Below are positions 45,974-56,324 of a stretch of 56,357 bases of DNA, piece after piece. The notes beneath the pieces were generated by a model. It was not told the DNA's origin and did no database searches. It saw nothing but the letters and a program-made list of their open reading frames with translations. Origin of the DNA: Gamarada debralockiae (lineage: Eukaryota > Ascomycota > Leotiomycetes > Helotiales > Hyphodiscaceae); contig NXFV01001709.1 of the NCBI GenBank assembly GCA_002803225.1, positions 1 to 56,357 of the forward strand, read 5' to 3'. Numbering within the stretch: the stretch's first letter is position 1; each line of letters begins with the position of its first letter. The position numbers and the translations under genes are program-made.

Positions 45974-46845
45974 GCTGCCGCAAGTAACCCCGGTTTTGGC
46001 AAGAAAGCTCCATTCTATGTTATTTGGGCAGACGCAGTGAGCACTGCATTACCTGCAGTAGTATATGGACCACAGAATGGCGAGACCAAAATACTTTTCG
46101 AAAGTCGTTACGTCGCAACAAAATGAATATGGGATTCGGTCCACATATTCACGACTTCATGTTCAACCGATCGTATCTGTCATTGGTGGACTTGGAGTCT
46201 CAAATGCTGGAGCAGATCAAGATTTGAGGTCGACAAGAAGATTCCAGATATTGCGGACATTCAGCAACGCTTCCCGGGATGACTCTCCATTACTTTCCTT
46301 GGATTTGTGCTCTGGAATTCAGGCCTTGGTTGCTATTCCGACAATAGGTATGTCACGAAAACTGGCTTGAGAAAGGAACGTGTAGGTTGGGGAAGGGTCA
46401 CAATGTAATATCTTCGTTGCTTGAACTTGAGAAATTCTTCCCTTTTTGATTCCTTCCTACACAGCTGAATCTCATTGCATAACAGATTGCAAAATTGGTA
46501 AATCTTTGTCTCCCCATCCAGCACTCTCGAGTCAATCTGACTGATTCCGCCCAAACCCAATGGCTGAAGGTCTACTCAGGCTTCCTGAAATACATCACTC
46601 AACGTGTGGGCAGCAGCACAGAGAGCACTGTCCCCAAATATAGCCCATGTGCCAGCGACTTGGAGGAGAAAGAAACTCTGTCATGATACTGTTGTTCATC
46701 ATGATGGAAATCCAAGCCTACAGATACTATCTATAGGGAATTTGAAGAATAATTTTAAATTCTAATGGATATACTTCTGACGTATGTTATCTCATCAATC
46801 TTATCATCGTAAACACCAGCACCCACAAACATATTCCCAGCGCAC
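45974..46845. other. Short open pieces, no named gene
   Basis: Open frames at 46024-46227 and 46065-46370 overlap in different frames and have no recognisable motif. They may be 3' exons of the unknown gene to the left, but no convincing splice pair joins them. Confidence 0.35.
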
Positions 46846-48620
46846 TTAGCTCATTCCAACCATCGAACTTGTCGCATCATTCTTCTTCGGCTTCGAACTC
46901 GAAGTCGCTGTCGCGGAAGGCAGAGTGGTTGTTGTCGTACTGCGGCAAATCGCGAGTCCGCCAACAAGCTTGCTGGATAGAACACATGGGGCAATTTATT
47001 CGCAATCACTACCACCAAAGTCTCGTTGCTACCCACGGTTGAGTTCGTACAGCTGATAACGCCCGTGACTACCATGCTAGCATTGTAGTCCGTCTGCTCA
47101 TTGCTCAGTGATAATGCACGTGATACATCAGCCCCCCATCGTTGTTGAGCACTGTGATGACTTGTCTTCCGTCATACCCTTTGCGCATTGCAAGCGTATT
47201 AAATCGTGAAACTTCAAAGGCTTAAGTTCGCCCAATTATAATAAGTGATCGAGTCCCCCGTGTCTTAAGGGGGGTCTGTTCAAACTCTAAATCACTTCGT
47301 GGAATTGAACGCTTCATATCTTATATCACAATCGGTAAGTTAGGTGACTTACAGCCATGTCAGGAGGGTAAGTTGCAAATCTTGGCTGATCATAATTTTT
47401 CGAAAACGTGGTGACGAGTGATGTATCCTTCAACATATCAGTAAGATTTAAAGTATATATAACCCGGACGCCCGCACACCTTACAAGTTTCTTTCATTCC
47501 ATTGGTCTCTTCCACAAGATCATCAATATTCCGTTTGTTGCCTCATATGCCCTGATGAGTGGGAAATATCTGTTGGGGGTGAATAAGTGGGACGGAAATG
47601 ATAGCCTGAAAGCCCGGAACTTACACTGGATAGTTGAGCGTGCAATCAAGAACCTCTTGATATGGACAGACATATTCTGGGTTTCCAGCATAGACCTCAC
47701 TAGTACCAAATACTCTAGCAGCCTCGCTAAAACTGGGGAAGAATGCCGAATTCACGTTCCCTTGCTGAGTCGAGTCGCAAGCCATCGACTAGGTCTCATC
47801 AGCACAGCGTCATCAATATCTGAAGCACAAACTCACTATCATAGATTGATACAAGTGCAGAAATCTAGGCATTGAAAATGTCTGGGACATCTGAATCTTC
47901 GGTTCGCAGATCTGCCAGAGTGACTATGTTGTCTCCAAGTCAGCACTCAAGGAGGTCAGTCTATAATCCAGAAGCATTTCAAGCGGTTCTCACATCTATT
48001 TGACTTATGCTATCATTCAAAGTGCTGTAGGAGTGGTAGTATGACTCGTTATTGAAGGGAACCAATTTGGCATAGTCTGTGATTTCCTGCCCAGGCCATG
48101 TGATTTGCGACTATGTCCACCATAAGATACTAGATCTCTCATGTCAGTTGAGGCAAAGAAATGCACTGATGAAACTCTCACCACGCCCTGTCTTGCAAAG
48201 CCTTAGACAATATTTTGAGATCTTTCTCAGTCCCAAAATTCTCGTTCAGTTCGTACAAATTTTGCTGCCAATATCCATGGTATAAACCAAGGTCCGAGTG
48301 CACTCCTGTAAATTGGCTGTCACGGGAGATATCCAGATCTGTTTAAAATCAGCGATCATCACACAAAGATATTGAGAGATGAACATACAGCCGTGAATCC
48401 CATATTCTGGATGTCCAAGTTTTTGATTACCCTTGCCATTACCCTCCGCAGTATTTCCCGACAGCCGGGTCGCAAGGTGTGGTCATGGAGACATTCTCCA
48501 GGGAAATTCGATCAGTGAAGACTTGATAAATACTTCGAGACACCCGTTGATCCGCTGTGACTGCTCTTACAACGCCGTTAAACGTCAAAATTAGCGTAAA
48601 GACGCCATGAAGCCTTATAG
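46846..48620 (-). pseudogene. GH13 alpha-amylase gene, heavily eroded
   Basis: Reading the minus strand from 48620 to 46846, pieces follow the order of fungal secreted alpha-amylases: ADQRVSRSIYQVFTDRI (about 48560-48510), [31 protein letters not shown] (about 48100), TDYAKLVPFNNESYYHSY (about 48050), VDGLRLDSA (about 47790), CPYQEVLDCTLNYPV (about 47650), QPRFATYPPDM (about 47370), AMRKGYDGRQVITVLNN (about 47170), and a C-terminal piece with KLPHVFYP. GH13 acid residues are partly present (the Asp in GLRLDS, the Glu in SEVYAGNP), but the His of the NHD motif is changed to Tyr, and some 70 residues before AMRKG are missing. Frames change repeatedly, with several stops. The normal enzyme cuts starch alpha-1,4 bonds outside the cell. 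Clearly dead. Confidence 0.87.
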
Positions 48621-49251
48621 CAGCTCAATGACGAAACAACACGATAGATTTCGCGCGACTATTGTCACCGAAATGTAGAAATACAAAATTTACATTACGA
48701 AGACTCGGAATAAAGCAATATTTAAACTGTCAATGCTGAGGGGCACAGCAGCTCAGCTGCAAGAAAGTGCTCCACTTCACTATTGCTGCTATGTGAGTGG
48801 CGTCGGCGTAAGGCCGAGGCAGACATAGCCGTCCCTGCGTTTGCAACTTTGCAATGAGTCTTGACGACATCGTAGTAAGTATGCAATTGATTGCTTTTCA
48901 TCTGCTCTATGGAACCGAGCTGTCTCTCTGTTTCCCTAATTGAGGATGGATTTTTGATCTGCGTTCGAAGAGTTGGGAAGGGCGGGCTCGATGCCTTTAG
49001 CGATGTGGCCTAGGAACAGCTTGATTCGTGATGGCCTAAATTTCCGCTTCTAATGACTCGTTCATGCCCATTTAGTCTTGGCCACTCGCTCTCTCGTTCT
49101 CCTTATTTATCTCTTCCATGATGATTGATCATATATTTAAAAGGCATTCCCCTTTAGCAGAAGCAAGGGGGGCTGCTGAGTCTCCGTTTACACTGTCTCG
49201 CCCAATCGTCTAGCGGTTCTCCTTCCTAGCACTTCTTGGCCCTGGCTCACC
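48621..49251. other. Intergenic, no gene seen
   Basis: About 630 bp upstream of the amylase relic, probably its former promoter. No coding or repeat signal. Confidence 0.4.
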
Positions 49252-49500
49252 ATGCCAGTTTCTTTGGTAACATTGTCGATACTGTTCTTAATTGCGACAA
49301 TGATAGTGAACTCAAGAAGTAAGGCCTTGGCATGGAAGCCGAACAGCTTGGCTCTTTTATTCCATACTTTGGAGGGCGTGGATATGAGAGGATATGAAAG
49401 GTGCTGGAGATGGGGTAGGCCAGATGGGTGCCAGGAAGACGAGGGTGAAGCTGGCAAGATCTGAAGCAGGAGAGTGAAAATTGGTGAATACTAGTTGATG
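49252..49500 (+). pseudogene. Probable C-terminal relic of a DUF3433-type membrane protein
   Basis: The open piece starts with a hydrophobic segment (VSLVTLSILFLIATMIV), then SRSKALAWKPNSLALLFHTL, which resembles the last membrane segment and following loop of fungal DUF3433 proteins. After one frame change near 49425 the text ARKTRVKLARSEAGE and then KLVNTS resembles the family's C-terminal end, with TGA where a Trp codon would be expected. The rest of the gene is absent. Family assignment is from memory of the motif and is tentative. Confidence 0.35.
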
Positions 49501-49955
49501 TTCTTCATAAATAATAATAAAAATGGTCACAAATCGATAGTTATGTGTATCTTTGTTCGTCCACAATGGTCACTTGTATCTTAGAGCTACTGAATGGGTT
49601 GCTAGACTTATTCAAGCCTTGTCAGCCAGCTCTGAATTGTAGGATTTCCAGACCTTTGTAACAGCTTCAATTGTCCAATGGAAAGAAATACAAAAGACTA
49701 AAAGAGTTGAACTTCATCAACAAAGGAGTTTTCAGGGGTAGAATTGCTGAAAGCGGCTGCAGGGGTTCACGCTAACGATTTTAAGCGCCTTGCCGCTTGA
49801 CCTCATACCAAATCTCGAGCAATCATCAGCTAACCTTCTCTGACAACACACTGCTATCTGAACCTCATGCGATTCTATTGCGACAATTGAGTCGGTCATC
49901 TCGCGCATAATAACAAAGACCATCACGAACCGACTCCGAACAGTCAGCAATCACG
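49501..49955. other. Upstream region of Whi2-like gene
   Basis: About 455 bp with no gene. In-frame stop TAA at 49911 precedes the Whi2-like frame, and no ATG lies between that stop and the conserved coding start. Confidence 0.5.
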
Positions 49956-51506
49956 TTGTCAGATACGCAAGAAATCAACGACGGTGCTCCGTCCGTCGAG
50001 CACCTCGACCGCGCATCGAAGCTGGACGAGATATCCCGCGCACAATCACCGCCCCCTCGATACCCAGCTTCCGAACCTTCAAGCTCAGCTCCTCCATCTC
50101 CTCGACCCCCGCCGTTCTCGTCACTCTACACATCCACCGCCGAAGCTGTCGAGGCGTACAAGACTGCCGTCACAGAAGCCGGGGCATCTGCGTCTGTACC
50201 AGCATACGCGCCTGTCGCAGTCGATTCATACGAACCTACTTCTTCCCGAGACGTTGTTGCAGAAACAAAGGCAGCGCTACCACAAGATACCAAAGGGGAA
50301 TCGTCCAAGAAAGACGACGATAGCGAACCACCACCTGCTTACTCGGAGGGTTCCAGCCCACTTGAATCATTCACATATCTGATGGCGGCCGCAGGAGGAG
50401 CTGCGAGTATTATTACTCAGGTGCAGCAGGGTGGGGCACCACCAATTAATACCTTAGGAGGTATGCGTACGATCCACGCTTCTCGGTGGGGAATTTATAC
50501 TTATGCGATATTCACACAGATGTCGGGGCAGATGAGAACATTACTATGGACCTTCGGTATGATGTTATGCGACAACCTTAGAGACAGAACGCTAACATGG
50601 TGAACTTAGGGGCCAGCGATTCACACTCTCAAGAGACGAGCTGCTCACACTCCCGGAATTCGTCCTCCTTTCACTCTTTCCAAACGGTCTTCTCCCAGAC
50701 GGGCACATGAATGCTTACCACGAAGGCGATGCATTCCAAGTTGATGTTCGTGAAGTCAAATATACTCGGAATATATTGCAAGATCTAAATGTACACATAG
50801 CTAACTTGTCTTGTCAGTATGATCCAGCGTCCCTTCAATACATGCTCGATTTCTTCCGCAGTGTTGCACAAACGATCCCATCAGGCTCGAACTCGCCTTC
50901 AGCAAGCCCCGAGGCGGATGCCGTACCAATTGAACCAATGGCTGGGTCTGCCAGAGAAATGTTGCAAGACAGGGCCGGGATAATTGTTTTAAGGGAGGAT
51001 TTGGACTTCTACGTTATACCACCACGACCAGATATCGAACAGCCGGAAATGATAGAGGTTAAGAGAGCAGCTGGGAAGGCGTTGTTGAAACAAGACGGCA
51101 TTTTCTCTGGCCTTAGAAGAAGCGAAGAGACGGGGACGACTGAACAACATTTGATTGAGATGTTGACTGCGGGGTAAGTGTTAAAGAGCAATAACATGGG
51201 CAGTTACTAACATTGAACAGAGGATTTAATCACGACGATCACTGGGGCCACAGAGCAAACGAACCAAATAAGGCTGTCATCTGCAGTCTCGCGTTGGCTA
51301 GATTACGAACCGACATCCGCGGCGGCGAAATGGGAAATAATGCAGTGGGAATGGCACAAAAGCTACTCCTATTCTGGAGAAAACCAGCACGCAGATGTTG
51401 GTGGGAAGGAGTTGAGTTAGAGGGCGTGGATGGCGTTGAAGGGAAACTGAAGGTGTGGATTAGAAGAGTTTGGACTTTGGAGATGAGCGTCATCGGACTG
51501 CGTTAA
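49956..51506 (+). CDS. WHI2: Whi2-like BTB-domain stress regulator, no ATG start
   Basis: Five exons: 49956-50460, 50520-50556, 50610-50745, 50818-51173, 51221-51506 (introns of 59, 53, 72 and 47 bp). They join without breaks into about 439 residues. The N-terminal 140 residues are Pro/Ser-rich and disordered. A BTB/T1-type domain follows at about 170-245: ENITMDLRGQRFTLSRDELL, TLPEFVLLSLFPNGLLPDG, then YDPASLQYMLDFFR. This is the Whi2/KCTD-like arrangement; Whi2 in yeast works with Psr1 phosphatase in stress response and restrains TORC1. The odd point is the start: the expected first codon is TTG at 49956 and no in-frame ATG exists until about 50382. Either a TTG start, a hidden 5' exon, or a lost start codon. 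Confidence 0.82.
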
Positions 51507-52434
51507 CAATGGGCTACATTCGTTGGTCTCCTTTCCTTTGTTACGGTATGGGCCGGGATCTACGGTCTCGGTATTTAAGAAGCGTTGTTTGTCTAGCAGG
51601 GTTCAATCGATTTGTTTCCTTCTGTCGAGCCGCATGGCGTGCAATGGATTGTATGGTTCTTTTCACTCTGGACTCCTTTGCCAGCAGCCAAATGTAACAG
51701 TTCTGTTGGCATTATAGAGAATATATACCCAGACCATTTTCAATTTGCTATTGTCGACCTCCTCATCATCAGAACCCCTGCCTTGGTTTCGTTGTCCGGC
51801 CCTCTTGTTACCAAAAGATAAACAAAGTCCCAGATAGCACCTGATCCAGTGATCTCTATGGTGCTCTTCAATCACCGTAAAAAAAAGTCGTACCAGCACT
51901 CAGACTTTATATCCTGCCCCTCTTCATCGACCCATTCTGACGGGAGACCTTCTACCGTTTCGGACCTCTGGGACACATAGGATATTCGAGCTTCTAGTGT
52001 AGAGAGCACAAAACAAGTACAGCATGAAGGAGCAAGCTCAAGAACTTCATAACCCAGAATTGTATAATGAACTGGGAAGTCAAGTGACGTCGCACCTCAT
52101 GCTTTTCCATGGCAGGCTATTGAGGGCATATTGGGCATGATGATGCGAGAAGGTGACCTTGAATCCTGCAATATCATGGCCCTTTGCGTGATGTGATGTT
52201 TGTCTCTAAGTGGTTCCAACCTGTATTATACTCTGTATCTAAGCTACTGCATTGGGCATAACCTCCCATCTTCAGCGATTAAACTCCGATTGCTCTCTTC
52301 ATTTAAGTAACTAAACCTTGGACGGCCCTGCCTAGCTACATGTTGCAGTGCTAAGTAAGCCTCACTGTTGTGGCGACGAAATGGCTAGAAATCGTCCTGC
52401 TCAAATTCCTCTAGCGACATGCTATACGCCATCG
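51507..52434. other. Intergenic, convergent 3' ends
   Basis: About 930 bp between the Whi2-like gene (plus) and the first member of the paralogous cluster (minus). No gene is supported. Confidence 0.4.
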
Positions 52435-53109
52435 CTATATCTTCCATCGTGGAAATGGCAGAACCTCTACTACCTCAGTCTGCTGCGCTAGATCGCAAAT
52501 CCTAAATTGAAGCGTCCGATTTACGCAATAGGGGCAGCAACACTTGTCAGAGTCGCACCACGAGACACGAAACCGGATCATTGACAATATCTTTTGAGTC
52601 AACCTCTTGCGTCCGTAACCGTCTTCGATATCCCTAATCGCATTCTGTTCCGACGTCAAAATTATTTCGCAGCTGGAAAGCTTCTTGAACGATTTAATCC
52701 ATGAGATAACGTTGATTCCGAGTATATCTCTCGGTGCTCTCACATCCGCAGACTGATCAATGAACCTCAAATCAATCACCAAGTGTTCTAAAATTCCATC
52801 CGTCTTCTCGTCGTTGTGGACAAAATTCACCCATGCTCTGTAAGCTTTGTGTGAGAGTCTGTTCAATGGTCGCTCGATGCAACCGTATCTTCTCACATTG
52901 GGTGGCTCAGCCTCAAGGTGATTTTGAATGTCTAGACCAAATCTCGTAGTGGGCGGGTGAAAAATGCCCCATTGATCGGTTTTATGCAGCCAGTGTGCGT
53001 TCTTCTTGTACCAATCCTCAATCTCATAACGGATTATTTTACAGGTCTGGAAGAGAGAGGTGAGATCCGAGTGGTTCGAGGAGAGAATTTGAAGTATTTG
53101 GCCGCGCAC
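52435..53109 (-). CDS. Cluster family member 1 (F-box/2EXR-like plus Cys cluster)
   Basis: The frame is open for about 224 codons from a GTG at 53109; no suitable ATG is in frame, because a TAG lies just upstream in the same frame (near 53121), so the 5' end is uncertain or damaged. The start RGQILQILSSNHSDL matches the helix after the LPxEL motif of F-box/2EXR-type N termini. The motif TCKIIRYEIEDWYK is shared with member 2 (TCRRIKGEIEDWYK). Further shared parts are LEHLVIDLRF, KKLSSCEIIL, and the C-terminal cysteine cluster CCCPYCVNRTLQFRICDL. The Cys cluster could bind zinc. Function unknown. It is transcribed away from member 2, with about 430 bp between them. Confidence 0.6.
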   Translation of the reverse strand: MRGQILQILSSNHSDLTSLFQTCKIIRYEIEDWYKKNAHWLHKTDQWGIFHPPTTRFGLDIQNHLEAEPPNVRRYGCIERPLNRLSHKAYRAWVNFVHNDEKTDGILEHLVIDLRFIDQSADVRAPRDILGINVISWIKSFKKLSSCEIILTSEQNAIRDIEDGYGRKRLTQKILSMIRFRVSWCDSDKCCCPYCVNRTLQFRICDLAQQTEVVEVLPFPRWKI

Positions 53110-53543
53110 GACGAAACCCTAAACCATAAAGCGGATATCGTGGTGCAGGTGAGTCCAAAAACCCGACGAAGTTGAGCAGGAGGCCATTCTGTTTGTTCAA
53201 TGTTGTGGAGAATGCATTTGACTTTTGAGAGGCACGGAAAGAGAGAAGTGTTTTGGGGGTGGAAGAGGAAAGCTGGGAGGATAGGAAAGAACTTGTACAC
53301 AAAAAATTATTTTTTGACTGGAGTTGTAAGTTCGCAAGATGTAAATGGCTAAACGAGTCTGGATTGACATTTGAACTGCGTGGAAGTCTCTGGGCATCCG
53401 GGTTGAGGGAACCGTGGACGAGAGCGGATAGAGGTGAGTCAGAAACAAGAACGAGTATTTATAGATAGTGACATGCCGATCTCTCGATATATATCTCTTC
53501 TTTTTTCCGCCTCAACGACATCTGCTAGATTGACAAAGTCAAT
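53110..53543. promoter_or_regulatory. Divergent intergenic region of the paralogous pair
   Basis: The 434-bp region separates divergent members 1 and 2 and likely contains both promoters. TATATATCTC near 53489-53498 could serve member 2. Some of the missing N-terminal coding sequence of member 1 may lie at its left end, in another frame. Confidence 0.45.
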
Positions 53544-54506
53544 ATGGAGCCTCACAAATCCCCTCCTAATTTTCTCACCTTGCCGGTCGAGCTCCACCTC
53601 CAAATATATGGCTCCCTCGCCAAGCAGAACCATATCATCAATGCTCATGACCCTCAACTTAGGGGTCCCCTGGACTCACTGCAGAGGACTTGCAGAAGAA
53701 TCAAAGGCGAAATCGAAGACTGGTACAAGGGCCAGAAATCATGGATGGTCGAAAGCCAGCTAATATCAGGCGCCTTCAATCCGTCTCTTACGACTTTCTA
53801 CATCGATTTCAGGCAGTGCAAGTGCGGGGATCGTGGTACATGCCTCATATTAACAGTGGGATATCGCTGGATCTGCTGCGAGACAGTTAACACTTGGGAA
53901 CGACTCTGCTCTAACGAATTATTGAGTGGGAATATCCAGCATGTTATAATTGACTGGCGACAAGGATTTGCACGCGAGGCATGGAGTATGTCCGGTCCGT
54001 TGGGAGGACTGTTTGATTACAATGTAGAGGGAGCATTAACTCACTTCCGAAACCTCCCGAGCATCAATGTAGGGGGAGCATTAACTCACCTTCGAAACCT
54101 CTCGAGCATCGAGGTTATTTTCAGTCGGAAGACGAAACAGCGTCCACGCCTGAAGCGCGAGTCTTATGATCCAGATATATGGACGTGGTTTTGGCGCAGT
54201 GTCGAAAGGAATTTCTGCCACCCAGGTTTCTGTTGCACTTGCTGCGTCCTCCCAAATTTCCGAATCAGAAATTTGCACGACAAGAAGGATGTGACAGCTT
54301 TACCGGTCGGGTCTATCGTTGGGGGGTTAAAAGACAAGAGGGAGGCACGCCTCATGCCCCTGCTGTCTTGGGAGGAGCAAGGGTGCTTAGAAAGGGTAGA
54401 AGGTGTAGAGCGTAACAGTATTCGGTACTGGATAGGAAGAAGATGTTATAAAACTCCTTATCAGGCAAGGAGGAGAATGAGGAGGGATGACGATGAAATT
54501 TCTTGA
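53544..54506 (+). CDS. Cluster family member 2 (F-box/2EXR-like plus Cys cluster)
   Basis: An intact single-exon frame of 320 codons starts with ATG at 53544. Residues 9-25 (NFLTLPVELHLQIYGSL) have the Lx-LPxELxxxIY pattern of F-box or 2EXR N termini. RTCRRIKGEIEDWYK follows, then IQHVIIDWRQ, a duplicated segment GALTHFRNL/GALTHLRNL, and near residue 230 the cysteine-rich motif NFCHPGFCCTCCVLPNFRIR. The C terminus is basic (QARRRMRRDDDE). F-box proteins act as adaptors for ubiquitin ligases, but that role is not proven here. Members 1 and 3 share the same blocks in the same order. I know no named family with this exact combination. Confidence 0.75.
   Translation: MEPHKSPPNFLTLPVELHLQIYGSLAKQNHIINAHDPQLRGPLDSLQRTCRRIKGEIEDWYKGQKSWMVESQLISGAFNPSLTTFYIDFRQCKCGDRGTCLILTVGYRWICCETVNTWERLCSNELLSGNIQHVIIDWRQGFAREAWSMSGPLGGLFDYNVEGALTHFRNLPSINVGGALTHLRNLSSIEVIFSRKTKQRPRLKRESYDPDIWTWFWRSVERNFCHPGFCCTCCVLPNFRIRNLHDKKDVTALPVGSIVGGLKDKREARLMPLLSWEEQGCLERVEGVERNSIRYWIGRRCYKTPYQARRRMRRDDDEIS
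54022..54111 (+). repeat. 45-bp in-frame tandem duplication
   Basis: Two 45-bp units (54022-54066, 54067-54111) differ at a few positions and encode NVEGALTHFRNLPSI and NVGGALTHLRNLSSI. The 15-residue duplication keeps the frame open in member 2; members 1 and 3 show only one such unit. Confidence 0.9.
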
Positions 54507-54720
54507 AAGTTCTTCCACAATACGTTGTTGAAGGATTGGAGGCCTTGAACCATCCATCGTATTAGGAAGTGGATGATTACACTGGAACCGCTCAAATAGA
54601 ATCAACATTTCTATCTCGGGTCTTCAAGAGAGCCAGATAGTTGGAACTTGCATCGCTCAAGTGAATTTCATATTTCAACAGTCCTCATTCAATTCGACTG
54701 AATGACTGGACTTGAATCAC

Positions 54721-55136
54721 TCAGAGAGACTCAACGATTGTAGATATGTCAGGATATTGAATTATAATACTACCACCCACCAGCAACTGCATATACAAAC
54801 TGGAAAGACGGTCTGCAAACAGTCCTAGCAGACTCCAAACTGTGTTCTGATTTCGCCCAATGAGTCGGATCCGAAGACCAGGCAAAACACCTGAGCAGCT
54901 ACACACCTTCCCAGGGTGACAATAGTTCAGCAGTTTCCAGAAACTGACCCAAAAGTTATTAACCCACTTCAGCCACTGCGGAAACCTGAATTGGCCTAGG
55001 GCATCGTCGAAAATGAGCTCTAAGATACGTAGATTTTTAAGATTCCTGAAGAACTGGACAACAATGTGCTAGGAAGACCTAAAAATCGTCCTCGAAAATC
55101 GATGGTTATGTGTTGCGATACAGCGCCCAGGTCCAT
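54721..55136 (-). pseudogene. Cluster family member 3, broken copy
   Basis: On the minus strand, from 55136, DLGAVSQHITIDFRGRF corresponds to IQHVIIDWRQGF of member 2. After a frame change near 55070 the text continues FFRNLKNLRILELIF (compare LRNLSSIEVIF) and FWKLLNYCHPG followed by VCSCSGVLPGLRIR (compare NFCHPGFCCTCCVLPNFRIR), ending at a stop at 54721. The amino-terminal third is missing or beyond recognition up to about 55350. So the locus holds three copies of the family, of which this one is a pseudogene. Confidence 0.7.
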
Positions 55137-55358
55137 GCTGAAACGACATAGTTTATCAGAAGGATAAACACGGACATGAGTGCCTCCGGCGGTATAATCT
55201 CGCGCAAAGAGACAACGAACGTCATCGCCGCTGGGTTGAAAAGCAACTTCCGCAACGATATCGTTGTCGATAACGTTCTCTCTGTCGGTACCCCATCGTC
55301 GCCTGCACTCTTGGGATTGTCATCGACCGAGTACTCTGTGTCTCTACCCTAACCGTCG

Positions 55359-55760
55359 CTAGGGCCCCAATAATGGCCGGCATCTCTCTTGGGTTGCTGC
55401 TATCACTGTCCCCGGATTGAAGAGATTATTGGGAATCCTCTGGATATATCCGATATTATCATCGCGGGGGTTGAAACCTTTATGGCTACGGTTGACATTC
55501 CCCGGGAGATCGTAATCCTCAGAGGGAATGTGCGTACTAGCCACGATTTGTTCGAATTCTCCCAATAACTCATTTCGTTCTATGTAAGGCGACACGTCCG
55601 AGACAAATTGTCCAATAGCCAGAAGTAGCGAACAGAGAACAAGTGTGAGAGTGAGACCCATGCGTGTTGCGTTTTGTATGGCTTTGCCAGGAGAGTATAT
55701 ATGACGTATAGTATATCGTACGGCAGACTCAAGAAGGAAGCTTTGGGTGTGAGGCTCCAT
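55359..55760 (-). CDS. Hypothetical small protein with signal-anchor segment
   Basis: A frame of 133 codons on the minus strand. A strongly hydrophobic segment follows the second Met (MGLTLTLVLCSLLLAIGQFV), preceded by about 33 hydrophilic residues. If translation starts at the second Met (about 55662), it would look like a secretion signal followed by a polar domain of about 80 residues. It lies directly upstream of the broken family member 3. No motif is recognised. It may be a small secreted protein, a membrane-anchored protein, or a chance open frame. Confidence 0.35.
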   Translation of the reverse strand: MEPHTQSFLLESAVRYTIRHIYSPGKAIQNATRMGLTLTLVLCSLLLAIGQFVSDVSPYIERNELLGEFEQIVASTHIPSEDYDLPGNVNRSHKGFNPRDDNIGYIQRIPNNLFNPGTVIAATQERCRPLLGP

Positions 55761-56322
55761 TCTATTAGCTATGGATGATATTAAAAATAATTTGAACAGT
55801 AAAGAAACCCTTCGAAGAGGGGTAAACGATTCAGATTAGTGAAGAACTGAAAGGTCGAGATGAGGTGAGCGATTATGAACAGATGATAGTTCAAGGCCTT
55901 GGGGTGATGGTGGATGTTCTGAGTAGAATGAACAATAACGAAGACGGATGGATAGAAACACCGGGGGGCACGTAAATACTTCATATAATAGGATGATCTT
56001 GCGGATTGAACATACATATTAACTGGAGGCTTAACAAGGTTGTCTTTACTCCTCGGTACCAGGGCACATCCCTGCCTAAAAGCCCTTGAGAGGAGAAAAC
56101 GTCTGCTGAAGGGACTAGATATATTCAAATAGAAATGCTTCTTTCGATAGTAACGGGGAGAAACGATTGTATCCATGTTGAAATGAATCAAATTCATTGG
56201 CTTGCGAAGATGTTTTATTTATTGTAAGATTTAGGCATTCCAAATGAGTACGCCAAAGATCAAATCGTATTCCGCAATACGTACCAAGCCAGATCAGATT
56301 GTCATCGGGTGTGGTTTTGCCA

Positions 56323-56324
<2 letters not shown>
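55761..56324. other. Right-edge intergenic sequence
   Basis: About 560 bp with no supported gene. An open frame on the minus strand (55781-56197) has no motif and an unlikely composition. Confidence 0.35.

Noticed and set aside
53039..53302. Minus-strand open frame covering the start of family member 1
   Set aside because: It is out of frame with the conserved family text and has no family motif; it might at most hold a shifted 5' piece of member 1.
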